DNA from: Aquabacterium sp029268225
Lineage (GTDB): Bacteria; Pseudomonadota; Gammaproteobacteria; Burkholderiales; Burkholderiaceae_C
NCBI RefSeq assembly: GCF_037482285.1
Contig: NZ_JBBEYB010000008.1
Coordinates: 1-64,000 of the forward strand
Direction of reading: 5' to 3'
Length of the DNA stretch: 64,000 bases
The notes beneath the pieces are model-generated. The model was not told the DNA's origin and searched no databases. It was given only the letters and a program-made list of their open reading frames with translations. Position numbers and translations under genes: made by a program. Of the stretch, positions 15,628 through 24,190 are shown one piece after another; the stretch's first letter is position 1; each line of letters opens with the position of its first letter.

Positions 15628-18186
15628 TCAGTCCAGGGTCACACGCAGGCCCAGTCGGTAACTGGGGCCATAGGTTTCATACTGTGCATTGCGGGAGGCT
15701 TTCCCCTGGTACACGTAGTACTTGCTGTCGTTGAGGTTGATGCCTTCGAATACCACCTGCATCTGCTTGTTCAAAGCGTACGCCACCGACAGATCGAACT
15801 GCGTCTGGGCGCGCACGGTCAGATCCTGCATGCGGTCCGTCACGTCCTGCACCTCATACAGGTAGTCCGACTTGTGGTTGGCTGCGAGCCTGATGCTCCA
15901 GCCGTGGGCTTCATAGCCCACCGCCAGGTTGAGCACCCGGTCAGACTGACTGGGCAGGCTGATGCGTCGAGAAGCCACCTCACCCGTGTCCGGATCGGTC
16001 TCGCGGATCGTGGCCTTGGAGTGCGTCAAGGTCAGGTTGGCCGAGGCCAGCAGGCCATTCCAGGGAGCGGGCAGCGACTTGAAGGCATGGGTGTAAGCCA
16101 GCTCCAGCCCCACCAGCTTGGAGCGGTCCCCGTTGCGGAAGGTCACGGCTTCGTCAAAGGCCGCCCAAAGTCCGGTACCCGCCACATTGCTGCGGTAAGC
16201 AAAGTTGTTGATGTCCTTGTAGAAACCATAGGCCGACACCACACTGGCTGGACCAAAGCGGTGCTCGATGCCAAGATCGAAGTTGTTCGAGCGCAGCGGC
16301 TTGAGATCTGGGTTGCCGAACTCGGCTTCATCGCCGTCAATCTGGAAACCCGGTGCCAGTTGACCGAAGGTCGGGCGCACCACCGAGCGAGTCAACGCCG
16401 CGCGGATGCTGGTGTCGTCGTCCAGATCACGACGCAGATGCAGCGCAGGCAACCAGTCGTCATAGCTCTTGCGAGCCTGCACCGATTCGAATGTGCCGTC
16501 GTTGTCGCCTCTGCCTGTCGCGTCAAAGCGGGTACGCTCCCAGCGTAGACCAGCCAGCACGCGCCACAGGCCCACGTCCACCGTGCCCATGGCATACGCG
16601 GCTTGAATGCGCTCCTTCATCTGATAGTCGTTGATCCGCGAGTCGGCGTCCAGAAGCTCCGCCTGATCGCCCACCAGCGCACGCACGCTCGCCGGGTTGA
16701 CACCTGGGCCAAACGTGCCCAGGCCATGCTGGACCGCGCCAGAGCTGAAGTGGTTCAACCCCAGGTCTTCGTCAGATGCCGACAGGGCATCACGCTCAAG
16801 CAGCCACGCGTCTTCGTTGCTCGTTTTGGTGCGACGGCTGACCTTGCCGCCCAGCTTGATCTGGCCAGGGTGGCCCAAGACAGTGGTCTTGCGGCTCAGG
16901 TCGAGGCGCACATTGGCTTCCTTGTCGCTGGTGCGGCTGGCCGACAGCTCGGCCTCCTTGAAGACATACTGCGATGCATCATGGATGGCGGGACCGCTGA
17001 ACAAGCGCGGCGAGCGTGTGTTTGTGAAGCCCACACCGGTGAAGCTGTCTGTGCCCTCGAACACGGCGCCTGCGATGCCGCGCGGCATGGTCTCGCTGGC
17101 GCGGCTCATGCCCAGTGCGGCGTGAACCCCCCACCCGGCCAGTTCACGCTCGGTGCCCAGCACGATGGACGTGACCTTCTGGGTTTCCTTGCGCGCCTTC
17201 AACTCGCGCACCGACTCCACCTCACCGGGCACACCGGGCTGCAAGGCGATGATGTCTTCGTCCGCGTCTTCCACGCCCTCCACGGCATGTGCCTGGCGCA
17301 CCTCGTCGTCGCTGAAGCGCGTGTGCAGGCTGCGCAGGTAGTAGCTCTCGCCCTTGGCAGGGCGGTAGTCCACGTTCAGCGCCAGGCCCGTGCGCTCACG
17401 GGTGATGCGGTAGTCGCGGCGCTCGAAACTCTCCAGCGCGCCATCGTCGGTCCAGCCAGAAGCTTCGACGTTGTCCGAGCCGAACTTGCGCACATCGTGG
17501 CTGATGCCGGCGGCGATGCCAAGCTTGCCGTCCAGGAAACGGTCGCTCCAAGTCAGGGCGGCATTCGGACTGGTTCGATCGGTGTTGGTGTCCCGGAACA
17601 GACCGGTCTCCAAGCTGAGAAAGCGGCCCTTGTGATCGAAGGCCGACAGCGTCTTGACGTTGACCGTGCCCCCCAAGGAGTTGGCGTCCATGTCCGGCGT
17701 CAGGGTCTTGCTGACCTCGATCGAGCGCACCAAGGAGGCGGGCAGCACATCCAGCGCCACGGCTCGCCGATCGGCCTCGGGCGCGGGTACCAGGCTGCCG
17801 TTGAAGGTCACGGCGTTGAAGTCCGGCCCCAAGCCGCGGATGCGCACGTAGCGCCCTTCCCCCTGATCACGCTCCACCGACACACCCGGCAGGCGCTGCA
17901 AGGCTTCGGCAGCGTTGCGGTCGGGCAGTTGGCCGATGTCGTCCGAGCGTACCGCGCTGACGACGTTGTCAGCCGCCTGTTGAACATCGAGCGCATTGCG
18001 CACACCGGCCGCCTGACCGGTCACTGTCACAGTCGGCAGGGTGGCTGCACCGGGCACGGTGGCCCCCTGCTGCGCCTGTGCCTGCAACGGCAAAGCCAGT
18101 GACATCAGTGCGATCCAGGCCGCTTGGGCCAACACGCTGCGTACCATCGGCGTGGCCTGCGAAGAGTTGAGAACTGCGCCATTCAT
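15628..18186 (-). CDS. TonB-dependent receptor, probable phytate/inositol-phosphate uptake
   Basis: An 852-residue outer-membrane receptor. A signal peptide (ALMSLALPLQAQAQ) is followed by a TonB box-like LPTVTVTG, a plug domain (VVSAVRSDDIGQLPDRNAAEALQRLPGVSVERDQGEGRYVRIRGLG, split here only by description) and a 22-strand barrel ending in an aromatic-poor YRLGLRVTLD. The 'DIGQLPDRN.AEALQR.PGV...RD.GEGR' plug is that of the Xanthomonas/Caulobacter-type TonB-dependent transporters. The ATG at 18186 is chosen because a signal peptide follows and GGAG lies 12 bases upstream; the longer frame begins in the promoter. First gene of the phytate operon, under the Pho box at 18252-18269. The ligand is inferred from the phytase next to it. 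Confidence 0.9.
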   Translation of the reverse strand: MNGAVLNSSQATPMVRSVLAQAAWIALMSLALPLQAQAQQGATVPGAATLPTVTVTGQAAGVRNALDVQQAADNVVSAVRSDDIGQLPDRNAAEALQRLPGVSVERDQGEGRYVRIRGLGPDFNAVTFNGSLVPAPEADRRAVALDVLPASLVRSIEVSKTLTPDMDANSLGGTVNVKTLSAFDHKGRFLSLETGLFRDTNTDRTSPNAALTWSDRFLDGKLGIAAGISHDVRKFGSDNVEASGWTDDGALESFERRDYRITRERTGLALNVDYRPAKGESYYLRSLHTRFSDDEVRQAHAVEGVEDADEDIIALQPGVPGEVESVRELKARKETQKVTSIVLGTERELAGWGVHAALGMSRASETMPRGIAGAVFEGTDSFTGVGFTNTRSPRLFSGPAIHDASQYVFKEAELSASRTSDKEANVRLDLSRKTTVLGHPGQIKLGGKVSRRTKTSNEDAWLLERDALSASDEDLGLNHFSSGAVQHGLGTFGPGVNPASVRALVGDQAELLDADSRINDYQMKERIQAAYAMGTVDVGLWRVLAGLRWERTRFDATGRGDNDGTFESVQARKSYDDWLPALHLRRDLDDDTSIRAALTRSVVRPTFGQLAPGFQIDGDEAEFGNPDLKPLRSNNFDLGIEHRFGPASVVSAYGFYKDINNFAYRSNVAGTGLWAAFDEAVTFRNGDRSKLVGLELAYTHAFKSLPAPWNGLLASANLTLTHSKATIRETDPDTGEVASRRISLPSQSDRVLNLAVGYEAHGWSIRLAANHKSDYLYEVQDVTDRMQDLTVRAQTQFDLSVAYALNKQMQVVFEGINLNDSKYYVYQGKASRNAQYETYGPSYRLGLRVTLD

Positions 18187-18235
18187 GATGGGGGTCTGCT
18201 CCAGAAGAGGGTCATGGGGTGTCGAGAACGGGCGG

Positions 18236-18269
18236 ACTGTAGGAACGCGCCATGACGGACCCATGACAG
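18236..18269 (-). promoter_or_regulatory. Pho box and -10 of the phytate operon
   Basis: On the minus strand CTGTCAT (18269-18263), four bases, then CCGTCAT (18258-18252) form the 11-base-spaced direct repeat bound by PhoB; only one base departs from the CTGTCAT consensus. Ten bases further down is TACAGT (18241-18236), a good -10. This is the spacing known for PhoB-activated promoters, in which the Pho box replaces the -35. Transcription would start near 18229, about 43 bases before the receptor ATG. This predicts induction by phosphate starvation. Confidence 0.85.
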
Positions 18270-18509
18270 GGTGCGGTCCACGCCGGTCTCGAATGCCGAT
18301 CTGGCCATCCAAAGGTCACGCCATGAGCCGAATCGACCCGCCACCTCTTTGGTGCGTCACCCTGCACGGCCCGCTCCCCATGGTCCCAACGTCGGGTTCA
18401 CACACTTGATCGTCGGCATCCACTTGTCAGCGTGAGCCGTTTGCACCCCCCTCCATTTGCGGTGCTGTCTGCCACAGCCCCGTCACGTCAGGCACCTAGG
18501 CTGCGCGAC

Positions 18510-19451
18510 ATGATCAGATTGGTACATGACCGAATCGACGCCCTGCTGCACCAGTTGCACGTCAGCACCGTGTCCGTCCTGGCGCTGAGCCTGGCCCTGG
18601 GCCTGCTCCTGTACGCCACACAGGGCACCCCCATTCCGGCGGCCGAGTGGCAACCCGTGGACATCGTGGGCGAGGGCGGCGTGGCCCTGCTGGCAGGCTT
18701 CTGGGCGGCACTGGTGGCACGCAGTCGCCCTGGCGGGCGCGTCACCCTGCTGCTCACCGGCGGATTGGGCGCCATCATGTTGGGCAGTTGGCTCGATTGC
18801 CTGGATGAGTTCTTTCAGTTGGCCGACGGCATATGGTGGGACAACATCCTGGAATCCGGTCTGAGCATCACCGGCATGCTGGTGCTCACCCTGGGCCTGC
18901 TTGACTGGCGTCAGGAGCAGTTCCGCATCAGCGAACACTTCGAGCGCCGCGAGCGCCTGTTCCGCGATCATCGGGTGCTGGACCGCACCACCCATCTGGC
19001 CAATGCCGAGTACCTGCGCCGCCAGCTGAGGCTGGAGCATCACCGAGCACCCGATCAGCCCTGCGCCTTGATCATGCTCGACATCGACCACTTCCACCTC
19101 GTCAACCGCGAGCATGGCGTGCGCGAAGGGGATCGGGTGCTACAGGCTGTGAGTCATTTGCTGTTGCTCCATCTTCGACACGATGACCTGCTGTGCCGCT
19201 ACGCCGGCGACCGCTTTGCCTTGCTGCTGCCAGCCACCATTGAGGCCGACGCACGCGAGCGTGCCCAGCACCTGTCGCTTGTGCTGAGCCAAAGCCGACT
19301 GCACACACGCCAAGGGGTGCGTCTGCGCTTGAGTGCCAGAGTGGCTTGTGCCGTGTCCGATACCGACCCTGACGTGCTGATTTCCCACCTGAATGCGCGC
19401 ATCGAAGCGCTGCAGCGAAGCCCCCACCACACAGACCATCAACCGGCTTGA
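18510..19451 (+). CDS. Membrane GGDEF-domain protein with degenerate active site
   Basis: A 313-residue protein: four predicted membrane helices (VSVLALSLALGLLLYATQG, EGGVALLAGFWAALVA, TLLLTGGLGAIMLGSW, LESGLSITGMLVLTLGLL), a short coiled coil (ISEHFERRERLFRDHRVLDR) and a GGDEF domain. DRTTHLANAEYLRRQL and ALIMLDIDHFHLVNREHG are recognisable, but the signature reads CRYAGDRFALLLP, i.e. AGDRF instead of GG(D/E)EF. Arg in the fourth position should prevent cyclase activity, so a c-di-GMP- or GTP-binding or regulatory role is more likely. Start: GTG at 18432 is also possible. It is followed after 13 bases by an AraC regulator on the same strand. Confidence 0.75.
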   Translation: MIRLVHDRIDALLHQLHVSTVSVLALSLALGLLLYATQGTPIPAAEWQPVDIVGEGGVALLAGFWAALVARSRPGGRVTLLLTGGLGAIMLGSWLDCLDEFFQLADGIWWDNILESGLSITGMLVLTLGLLDWRQEQFRISEHFERRERLFRDHRVLDRTTHLANAEYLRRQLRLEHHRAPDQPCALIMLDIDHFHLVNREHGVREGDRVLQAVSHLLLLHLRHDDLLCRYAGDRFALLLPATIEADARERAQHLSLVLSQSRLHTRQGVRLRLSARVACAVSDTDPDVLISHLNARIEALQRSPHHTDHQPA

Positions 19452-19464
19452 TCTGGAGTTGTGC

Positions 19465-20484
19465 ATGCCCCCCTTTCTGGACGCCAACAGCCGGTTCATT
19501 CCATCGCAATACCAACCTGCCTTGATCGCCGAATTCGCCAGCGATCGCGAGGTACCTGATGCAGTCTTGTTCAGGCACACCCGACTGAGCCGATCGCAGT
19601 TGCTGGAGTGTCCGCACCGGCTCACGGCCCAAGACACCTTGCAGCTGATCGACAACACCGCCCGACATCTGCAGTCTGCCGACACCAGCTTTCTGCTGGG
19701 CCAACTGTGCTTGCCCGGCCATTACGGCGCACTGAGCCAGGCACTGATGCACGCCCCTCATCTCGAGGGCGCCTTGCAACTGCTGGTGCAGCACCAAGCC
19801 CTGCTGTCGCCATTGCTCGTGCCGCATCTGGCGATGGCGGATGGGCATGCCGTGCTGTATTGGACTGATGCATTCGGCGCGCCGGCACAGCGCACCCAAC
19901 TGGTCGAGATGGCCATGTCTGCGGTGCACGCCATGAGCCGCTGGCTCGGCGGCAACCCACCGGACTGGACCTACTGCTTCAACCGCGCTCGCCCCAAGGA
20001 TGTGGCACACCACGAGGTGCACTTGGGCCCTCGTCTGCGGTTTGACTGTCTGATCGATGGGATCCTGATCGAAACCAGCCACCTGCGTACACCCTGGCCA
20101 CGCGGCAGCGAAGCGGGTCTGGCGGTCGCAATGGCATCGCTGCAGGACATGCCACGCCCCATCAGCTGGTTGTCGGCCATCTACGACCACCTGCTACAGC
20201 ACATCCGTCATGCACCGACTCTGGACGACACAGCGCTGCATTTCGGCATCAGCCCAGCCACATTGAAGCGACATCTCGCGCGCATGGGCACCCACTTCCA
20301 AGCCGAACTGGACATGGTACGCACGCATGTGACCCTGCAACTGTTTCATGATCCAGCATGCGACAACGAGCGTGCAGCGCAGTATCTGGGCTTCCACGAT
20401 GCGGCAAACTTTCGGCGCTCGTTCAAGCGCTGGACCGGCCTGACCCCCCAATTGCTGAGAACAGGCTTGTTGCGTCAGGTGTGA
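19465..20484 (+). CDS. AraC-family transcriptional regulator
   Basis: A 339-residue regulator. Residues 1-220 form an 'arabinose-binding'-type N-terminal domain as found in OruR/ArgR-like members (LLGQLCLPGHYGALSQALMHA, LEGALQLLVQHQALLSP). The C-terminal double helix-turn-helix is clear: TLDDTALHFGISPATLKRHLARMGTHFQAELD and AAQYLGFHDAANFRRSFKRWTGLTP. A GGAG site 6 bases before the ATG fixes the start 13 bases after the GGDEF-like gene, so the two are probably one transcript. The effector is unknown. Confidence 0.88.
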   Translation: MPPFLDANSRFIPSQYQPALIAEFASDREVPDAVLFRHTRLSRSQLLECPHRLTAQDTLQLIDNTARHLQSADTSFLLGQLCLPGHYGALSQALMHAPHLEGALQLLVQHQALLSPLLVPHLAMADGHAVLYWTDAFGAPAQRTQLVEMAMSAVHAMSRWLGGNPPDWTYCFNRARPKDVAHHEVHLGPRLRFDCLIDGILIETSHLRTPWPRGSEAGLAVAMASLQDMPRPISWLSAIYDHLLQHIRHAPTLDDTALHFGISPATLKRHLARMGTHFQAELDMVRTHVTLQLFHDPACDNERAAQYLGFHDAANFRRSFKRWTGLTPQLLRTGLLRQV

Positions 20485-20585
20485 CCCCCTGAATACTGGA
20501 TGGCCGTGGACAGGATGGAGGCCTTGCCACGAACACGTCACACACGCTCGCCAGACTGATTTGCACATGAGCAGCGGAGTGTGCG

Positions 20586-22526
20586 ATGCAAAAAAGTCAG
20601 GCTGTGGCGTCTCTGGGTCAGCAAGGTTTGTTGATGCCGGTGTGGATCAAGGCGGCGCTGGGCGCCAACGATCGGCTCAAGCTCTACCTTACCGTGCTGC
20701 AAGCAGCGGTGACCCATGCTGAGCACCCGCAGCACGACGTGCTGGACCTCAGCCGCGAGCTGATCGCCGCCGGACTGGGCCATGCCACCTGGCTGCACGA
20801 GTTACCCACAGGCGCCAGCCGGGTCGACGGCGTGTTGCTCGTGCCCGAACTTGACAGATTGGTCAGTGCCCTGCATGACGACCTCACGCTGATGGCGCGC
20901 CCGGTGCTGCTGGCCTGCACGGGTGACAACGAACCTCACCAGCGCGTACAACAATGGCAGGACTGGCTGGATGCTCTGCATGGTGAACAGCTCGACAAAG
21001 CCCAGCTACATGCCCTCACCCATGGCCAGCGACATGATGGCGACAGCCTGCACTTGCTGATCATGGACCTGCACAAGCAGATCAACAAGCTGGCTGCCGA
21101 GATGGCCAGTGAGGTCATTGACGGCGCCCATGTCTGGCACCTGCTGGACAGTGACTGCGCGCTGGTCAAGGCCTTCATGCAGGGCTTGCACCGCACTTCG
21201 CCCCTCAAGTTCGACCACCCGGGGCTGGACACCGCAGCCACCCGTGACGGTGACCGCCTGCTGCTGCAAAACGACATCGGCACCAACGACGCCCATGTAC
21301 TGGTCATTCAAGTGCAGGCCTTGCAGATCACGCTGACGTATTCGGACCTGCATGTGCGCCGCTTTGCCTTCTTCCAGAACCTGCTCAGTGAGCTGGGCGC
21401 ACAGTGGTCAGTGCCCGAGTCGCGCATCTCCAGCGACCTCAACGAAGGCAAGGCCTACACCGTGGGCACCGCCACCTTCGCTTGCGACGACCTGAGCAAG
21501 CTGACTCAGACCCTGACCGAACTCGGCGCCCGCATCGTCTTCCTGATCGACTGGAACCGCGCTCGCAAACGCTTGCTCAACTTCGTCAACAAGGACGGCG
21601 CCGTGGCCGTGCTGACTGCTGCCGCCCAGGCTGAGATTGGCCACATGGCCTGGCTCAAAGCCGGGGGCGAGCAACTGATCTTCGGCGCCATGCAGGCTGC
21701 AGGAGTCGGCGCGTTCCGCATCGGGGATCGGCTGGACGACGTATTGGGTGACATCCCGGCGCAGACCCTCCTGCTTGATGTGATGCGCCTGGCCACCCAG
21801 GCCCTGCTGCATGGCCAACCAACCGCTCTGGTCGCCGACGAAACCCGCCTGCTACTCGCACGCCAGGTCCAGCGCCGCACCACCGAGTTCGACCTGCTTG
21901 AAGAGCACGCCGCCTACTGTCACGCTCTGGCACAAGGCGTGAGCGATGCGCTGAGCCACGGCCACGATGGCCTGCGCGAGGCCGCTGAAGAACTGGCCGC
22001 TCGCGCCAAAGCCTGGGAACGCCGTGCCGACCACCTGGTCATGCAGGCACGCGACGAGGCCGAGCGCCTGCCGCGCTGGCAACCCATCGCGCGGCTGCTC
22101 GCACTGTCCGACGATGTGGCCGATGCGCTGGAGGAGGCTGCCTTCCTGATGACCCTGATCGCTGACCACCACCAAAAGGGCTGGAATGGTGAGGTGCGAC
22201 AGGCCCTGTCGCGCCTGGCCCAGACCGTGCTGCAGGCGGTGCAGGACCACATCCGGGCTCTGAGCATTGCCCGCACGCTCGGCAGCGACTCAGAGCTGGC
22301 CGATAACGACGCCTTCCTGGGTGCCACTTGGGCGGTGCTGCGCGCTGAGCGCCAGTGCGACGAGTTGCTGCGCCACGCCCGCCGCATCCTGCTGCACGAG
22401 ATCGACGACGCCCCCTCGCTGATGCTCGCCAACGACCTGGCGCAAACGCTGGAGCTGGCCTCAGATCGTCTGCTGTCGGCGGGCTATGGCCTGCGCAATG
22501 TGGCCTTCAACCAGGCGGGAGCCTGA
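20586..22526 (+). CDS. Large PhoU/DUF47-like protein of unknown function, partner of truncated dikinase
   Basis: A 646-residue soluble protein without signal peptide or membrane segments. Residues 1-330 contain mixed alpha/beta regions I cannot assign (LHLLIMDLHKQINKLAAEMA; LLQNDIGTNDAHVLVIQVQALQ; YTVGTATFACDDLSKLTQTL). The C-terminal third (about 450-646) is helical and PhoU/DUF47-like: WERRADHLVMQARDEAERLP, IARLLALSDDVADALEEAAF, LRAERQCDELLRHARRILL. The 2-base gap to the truncated pyruvate phosphate dikinase gene indicates a coupled pair. PhoU/DUF47 proteins are phosphate-linked regulators; a role as regulator or phospho-acceptor of the dikinase is inference. Confidence 0.75.
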   Translation: MQKSQAVASLGQQGLLMPVWIKAALGANDRLKLYLTVLQAAVTHAEHPQHDVLDLSRELIAAGLGHATWLHELPTGASRVDGVLLVPELDRLVSALHDDLTLMARPVLLACTGDNEPHQRVQQWQDWLDALHGEQLDKAQLHALTHGQRHDGDSLHLLIMDLHKQINKLAAEMASEVIDGAHVWHLLDSDCALVKAFMQGLHRTSPLKFDHPGLDTAATRDGDRLLLQNDIGTNDAHVLVIQVQALQITLTYSDLHVRRFAFFQNLLSELGAQWSVPESRISSDLNEGKAYTVGTATFACDDLSKLTQTLTELGARIVFLIDWNRARKRLLNFVNKDGAVAVLTAAAQAEIGHMAWLKAGGEQLIFGAMQAAGVGAFRIGDRLDDVLGDIPAQTLLLDVMRLATQALLHGQPTALVADETRLLLARQVQRRTTEFDLLEEHAAYCHALAQGVSDALSHGHDGLREAAEELAARAKAWERRADHLVMQARDEAERLPRWQPIARLLALSDDVADALEEAAFLMTLIADHHQKGWNGEVRQALSRLAQTVLQAVQDHIRALSIARTLGSDSELADNDAFLGATWAVLRAERQCDELLRHARRILLHEIDDAPSLMLANDLAQTLELASDRLLSAGYGLRNVAFNQAGA

Positions 22527-22528
22527 GC

Positions 22529-24133
22529 ATGAACACCGCCCCCGCGTTGCCCCTCTACCTCATCGGCTGCGGCCCAGCCGAGCACTTGGCTCAACAAGTC
22601 GACAGTGCCAGCGCTCAGACCATGGGCTTCAAGGCCTGGAATCTGCTGCGAATGGCCGACATCGGTCTGCCCGTGCCACCGGCCTTCGTGCTGCCCACCA
22701 GCGCCTGCCACGACGACGCCAGCCGTCGCTGCGCAGCCCTGCCCACCACCTGGGAAGCCGGCTTGCAGGCCCTGCAAACCCGCTGTGGCCTGAAGTTGGG
22801 CGATGCACGCCGACCGCTGCTGCTGTCCGTGCGCTCCGGCGCGCCCGTGTCCATGCCAGGCATGATGGAGACCCTGCTCAACATCGGCCTGTGCGATGCC
22901 ACCGTGCCAGGCCTGATCCGCCAGACCGGCAACCCTCGCCTCGTCTGGGACGCCTACCGCCGCCTGGTCGCCACCTATGGCGAAGTGGTGCGTGGCCTGC
23001 CCGCCGAGCCCTTCGAGCGCGACACCCAACAACTCACTGCCAGCCGCGATGAACGCGACCTCGACTTTGCCGAGCTGCGCGCGCTCACCCGCAGCCACCT
23101 GCAACGCTACCAAGCCCTCAGCGGCCGGCCCTTCCCCCAAGACCCTGGCCAGCAGCTCTCCGACGCCATCGGCGCCGTGCTGGCCTCCTGGCAGTCGGAC
23201 AAGGCCGTGGCCTACCGCCACGCCAACCACCTGCCCGATGATCTGGGCACGGCCGTCACGGTGCAGGCCATGGTCTTTGGCAACGCTGGTGGCCGCTCCG
23301 GCGCGGGCGTGGGCTTCACGCGCGACCCCGCCACGGGCGAGCCGCGGCTGTGGGTGGACTTTCTCTTCAACGCCCAGGGCGAAGACGTGGTGTCGGGCCG
23401 ACGCAGCGCCCACGGCCATGACGAACTCGCCCAGGTGCTGCCCGAAGCCTGGCAAGCCCTGCAAGACGCCTGCCGCCAGCTCGAAACCACACTGGGGGAC
23501 ATGCAGGACTTCGAGTTCACCGTGCAGGACGGCCAGCTCTACATGCTGCAGACCCGTCACGGCAAACGCACCCCGCAGGCTGCCGCGCGCATCGCGCTCG
23601 ACATGTTGGACGAAGGCCTGATCGACCCGGACGAAGCACGCCGCCGCACCGCCACCTTGCAGGCTGACAGTCTGTGCACCCTGCGGGTGGTGGCCGAAGA
23701 TGGACAAGCGCTGACTCCCGTCGCACAAGCAGCCAGCGCCTGCACCGGCGTGGCCATTGGCGAGATTGCGCTGGACGCCGAACACGCCCAGGCACGCCAC
23801 GCGGCAGGCATCCCCGTGATCCTGGTGCGTCGCGATGCCGACACTGGCGACATCGCCACTCTGGATCATGCACAGGGCCTGCTCACTGCACGCGGTGCAC
23901 GCACCTCGCACGCAGCCGTGGTGGCCCGCCACATGGGCAAGGTCTGCCTGGTGGGCTGTACCGAGCTGGAATTGGACGAGGCCAACCGCAGTCTCCGCCT
24001 GGCAGGCCACACCTTGCAAGAGGGTGACACCCTCACGCTCGATGGCAACGAGGGGGCCATTTACCTGGGCGCTGCCCACACCGTGCTGGACACCCCCACT
24101 GAGTTGCTCCACCGACTGGCCAGCCTGCGTTGA
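22529..24133 (+). CDS. Pyruvate phosphate dikinase-like protein lacking the PEP/pyruvate domain
   Basis: A 534-residue protein matching only the first two parts of PPDK (full enzyme ~870-900). The ATP-grasp part shows SVRSGAPVSMPGMMETLLNI, RSGAGVGFTRDPATGEPRLW, LFNAQGEDVVSGRR and FTVQDGQLYMLQTRHGKRT. The swivelling phospho-histidine domain has GLLTARGARTSHAAVVARHM, with the catalytic His of TSHAAVVAR intact, and ends with LTLDGNEGAIYLG. The C-terminal TIM barrel that binds PEP/pyruvate is wholly absent and a normal stop follows. The usual N-terminal GGKGANL is changed to MGFKAWNL. It could phosphorylate its own His from ATP but needs another acceptor. ATG at 22529 has GGGAG upstream and sits 2 bases after the PhoU-like gene. 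Confidence 0.88.
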   Translation: MNTAPALPLYLIGCGPAEHLAQQVDSASAQTMGFKAWNLLRMADIGLPVPPAFVLPTSACHDDASRRCAALPTTWEAGLQALQTRCGLKLGDARRPLLLSVRSGAPVSMPGMMETLLNIGLCDATVPGLIRQTGNPRLVWDAYRRLVATYGEVVRGLPAEPFERDTQQLTASRDERDLDFAELRALTRSHLQRYQALSGRPFPQDPGQQLSDAIGAVLASWQSDKAVAYRHANHLPDDLGTAVTVQAMVFGNAGGRSGAGVGFTRDPATGEPRLWVDFLFNAQGEDVVSGRRSAHGHDELAQVLPEAWQALQDACRQLETTLGDMQDFEFTVQDGQLYMLQTRHGKRTPQAAARIALDMLDEGLIDPDEARRRTATLQADSLCTLRVVAEDGQALTPVAQAASACTGVAIGEIALDAEHAQARHAAGIPVILVRRDADTGDIATLDHAQGLLTARGARTSHAAVVARHMGKVCLVGCTELELDEANRSLRLAGHTLQEGDTLTLDGNEGAIYLGAAHTVLDTPTELLHRLASLR

Positions 24134-24190
24134 AGCGCCGGATACCCGGCCACCTTGCAACCGCATTCAAAGAAACTGGAACTCGCGATC

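Noticed and set aside
16603..18102. 499-codon plus-strand open frame opposite the TonB-dependent receptor
   Set aside because: Antisense shadow of a clear receptor gene; low-complexity composition and no ribosome site.
22484..24166. 560-codon minus-strand open frame opposite the dikinase-like gene
   Set aside because: Gly/Ala/His/Gln-rich shadow; the plus-strand frame has unmistakable PPDK motifs.
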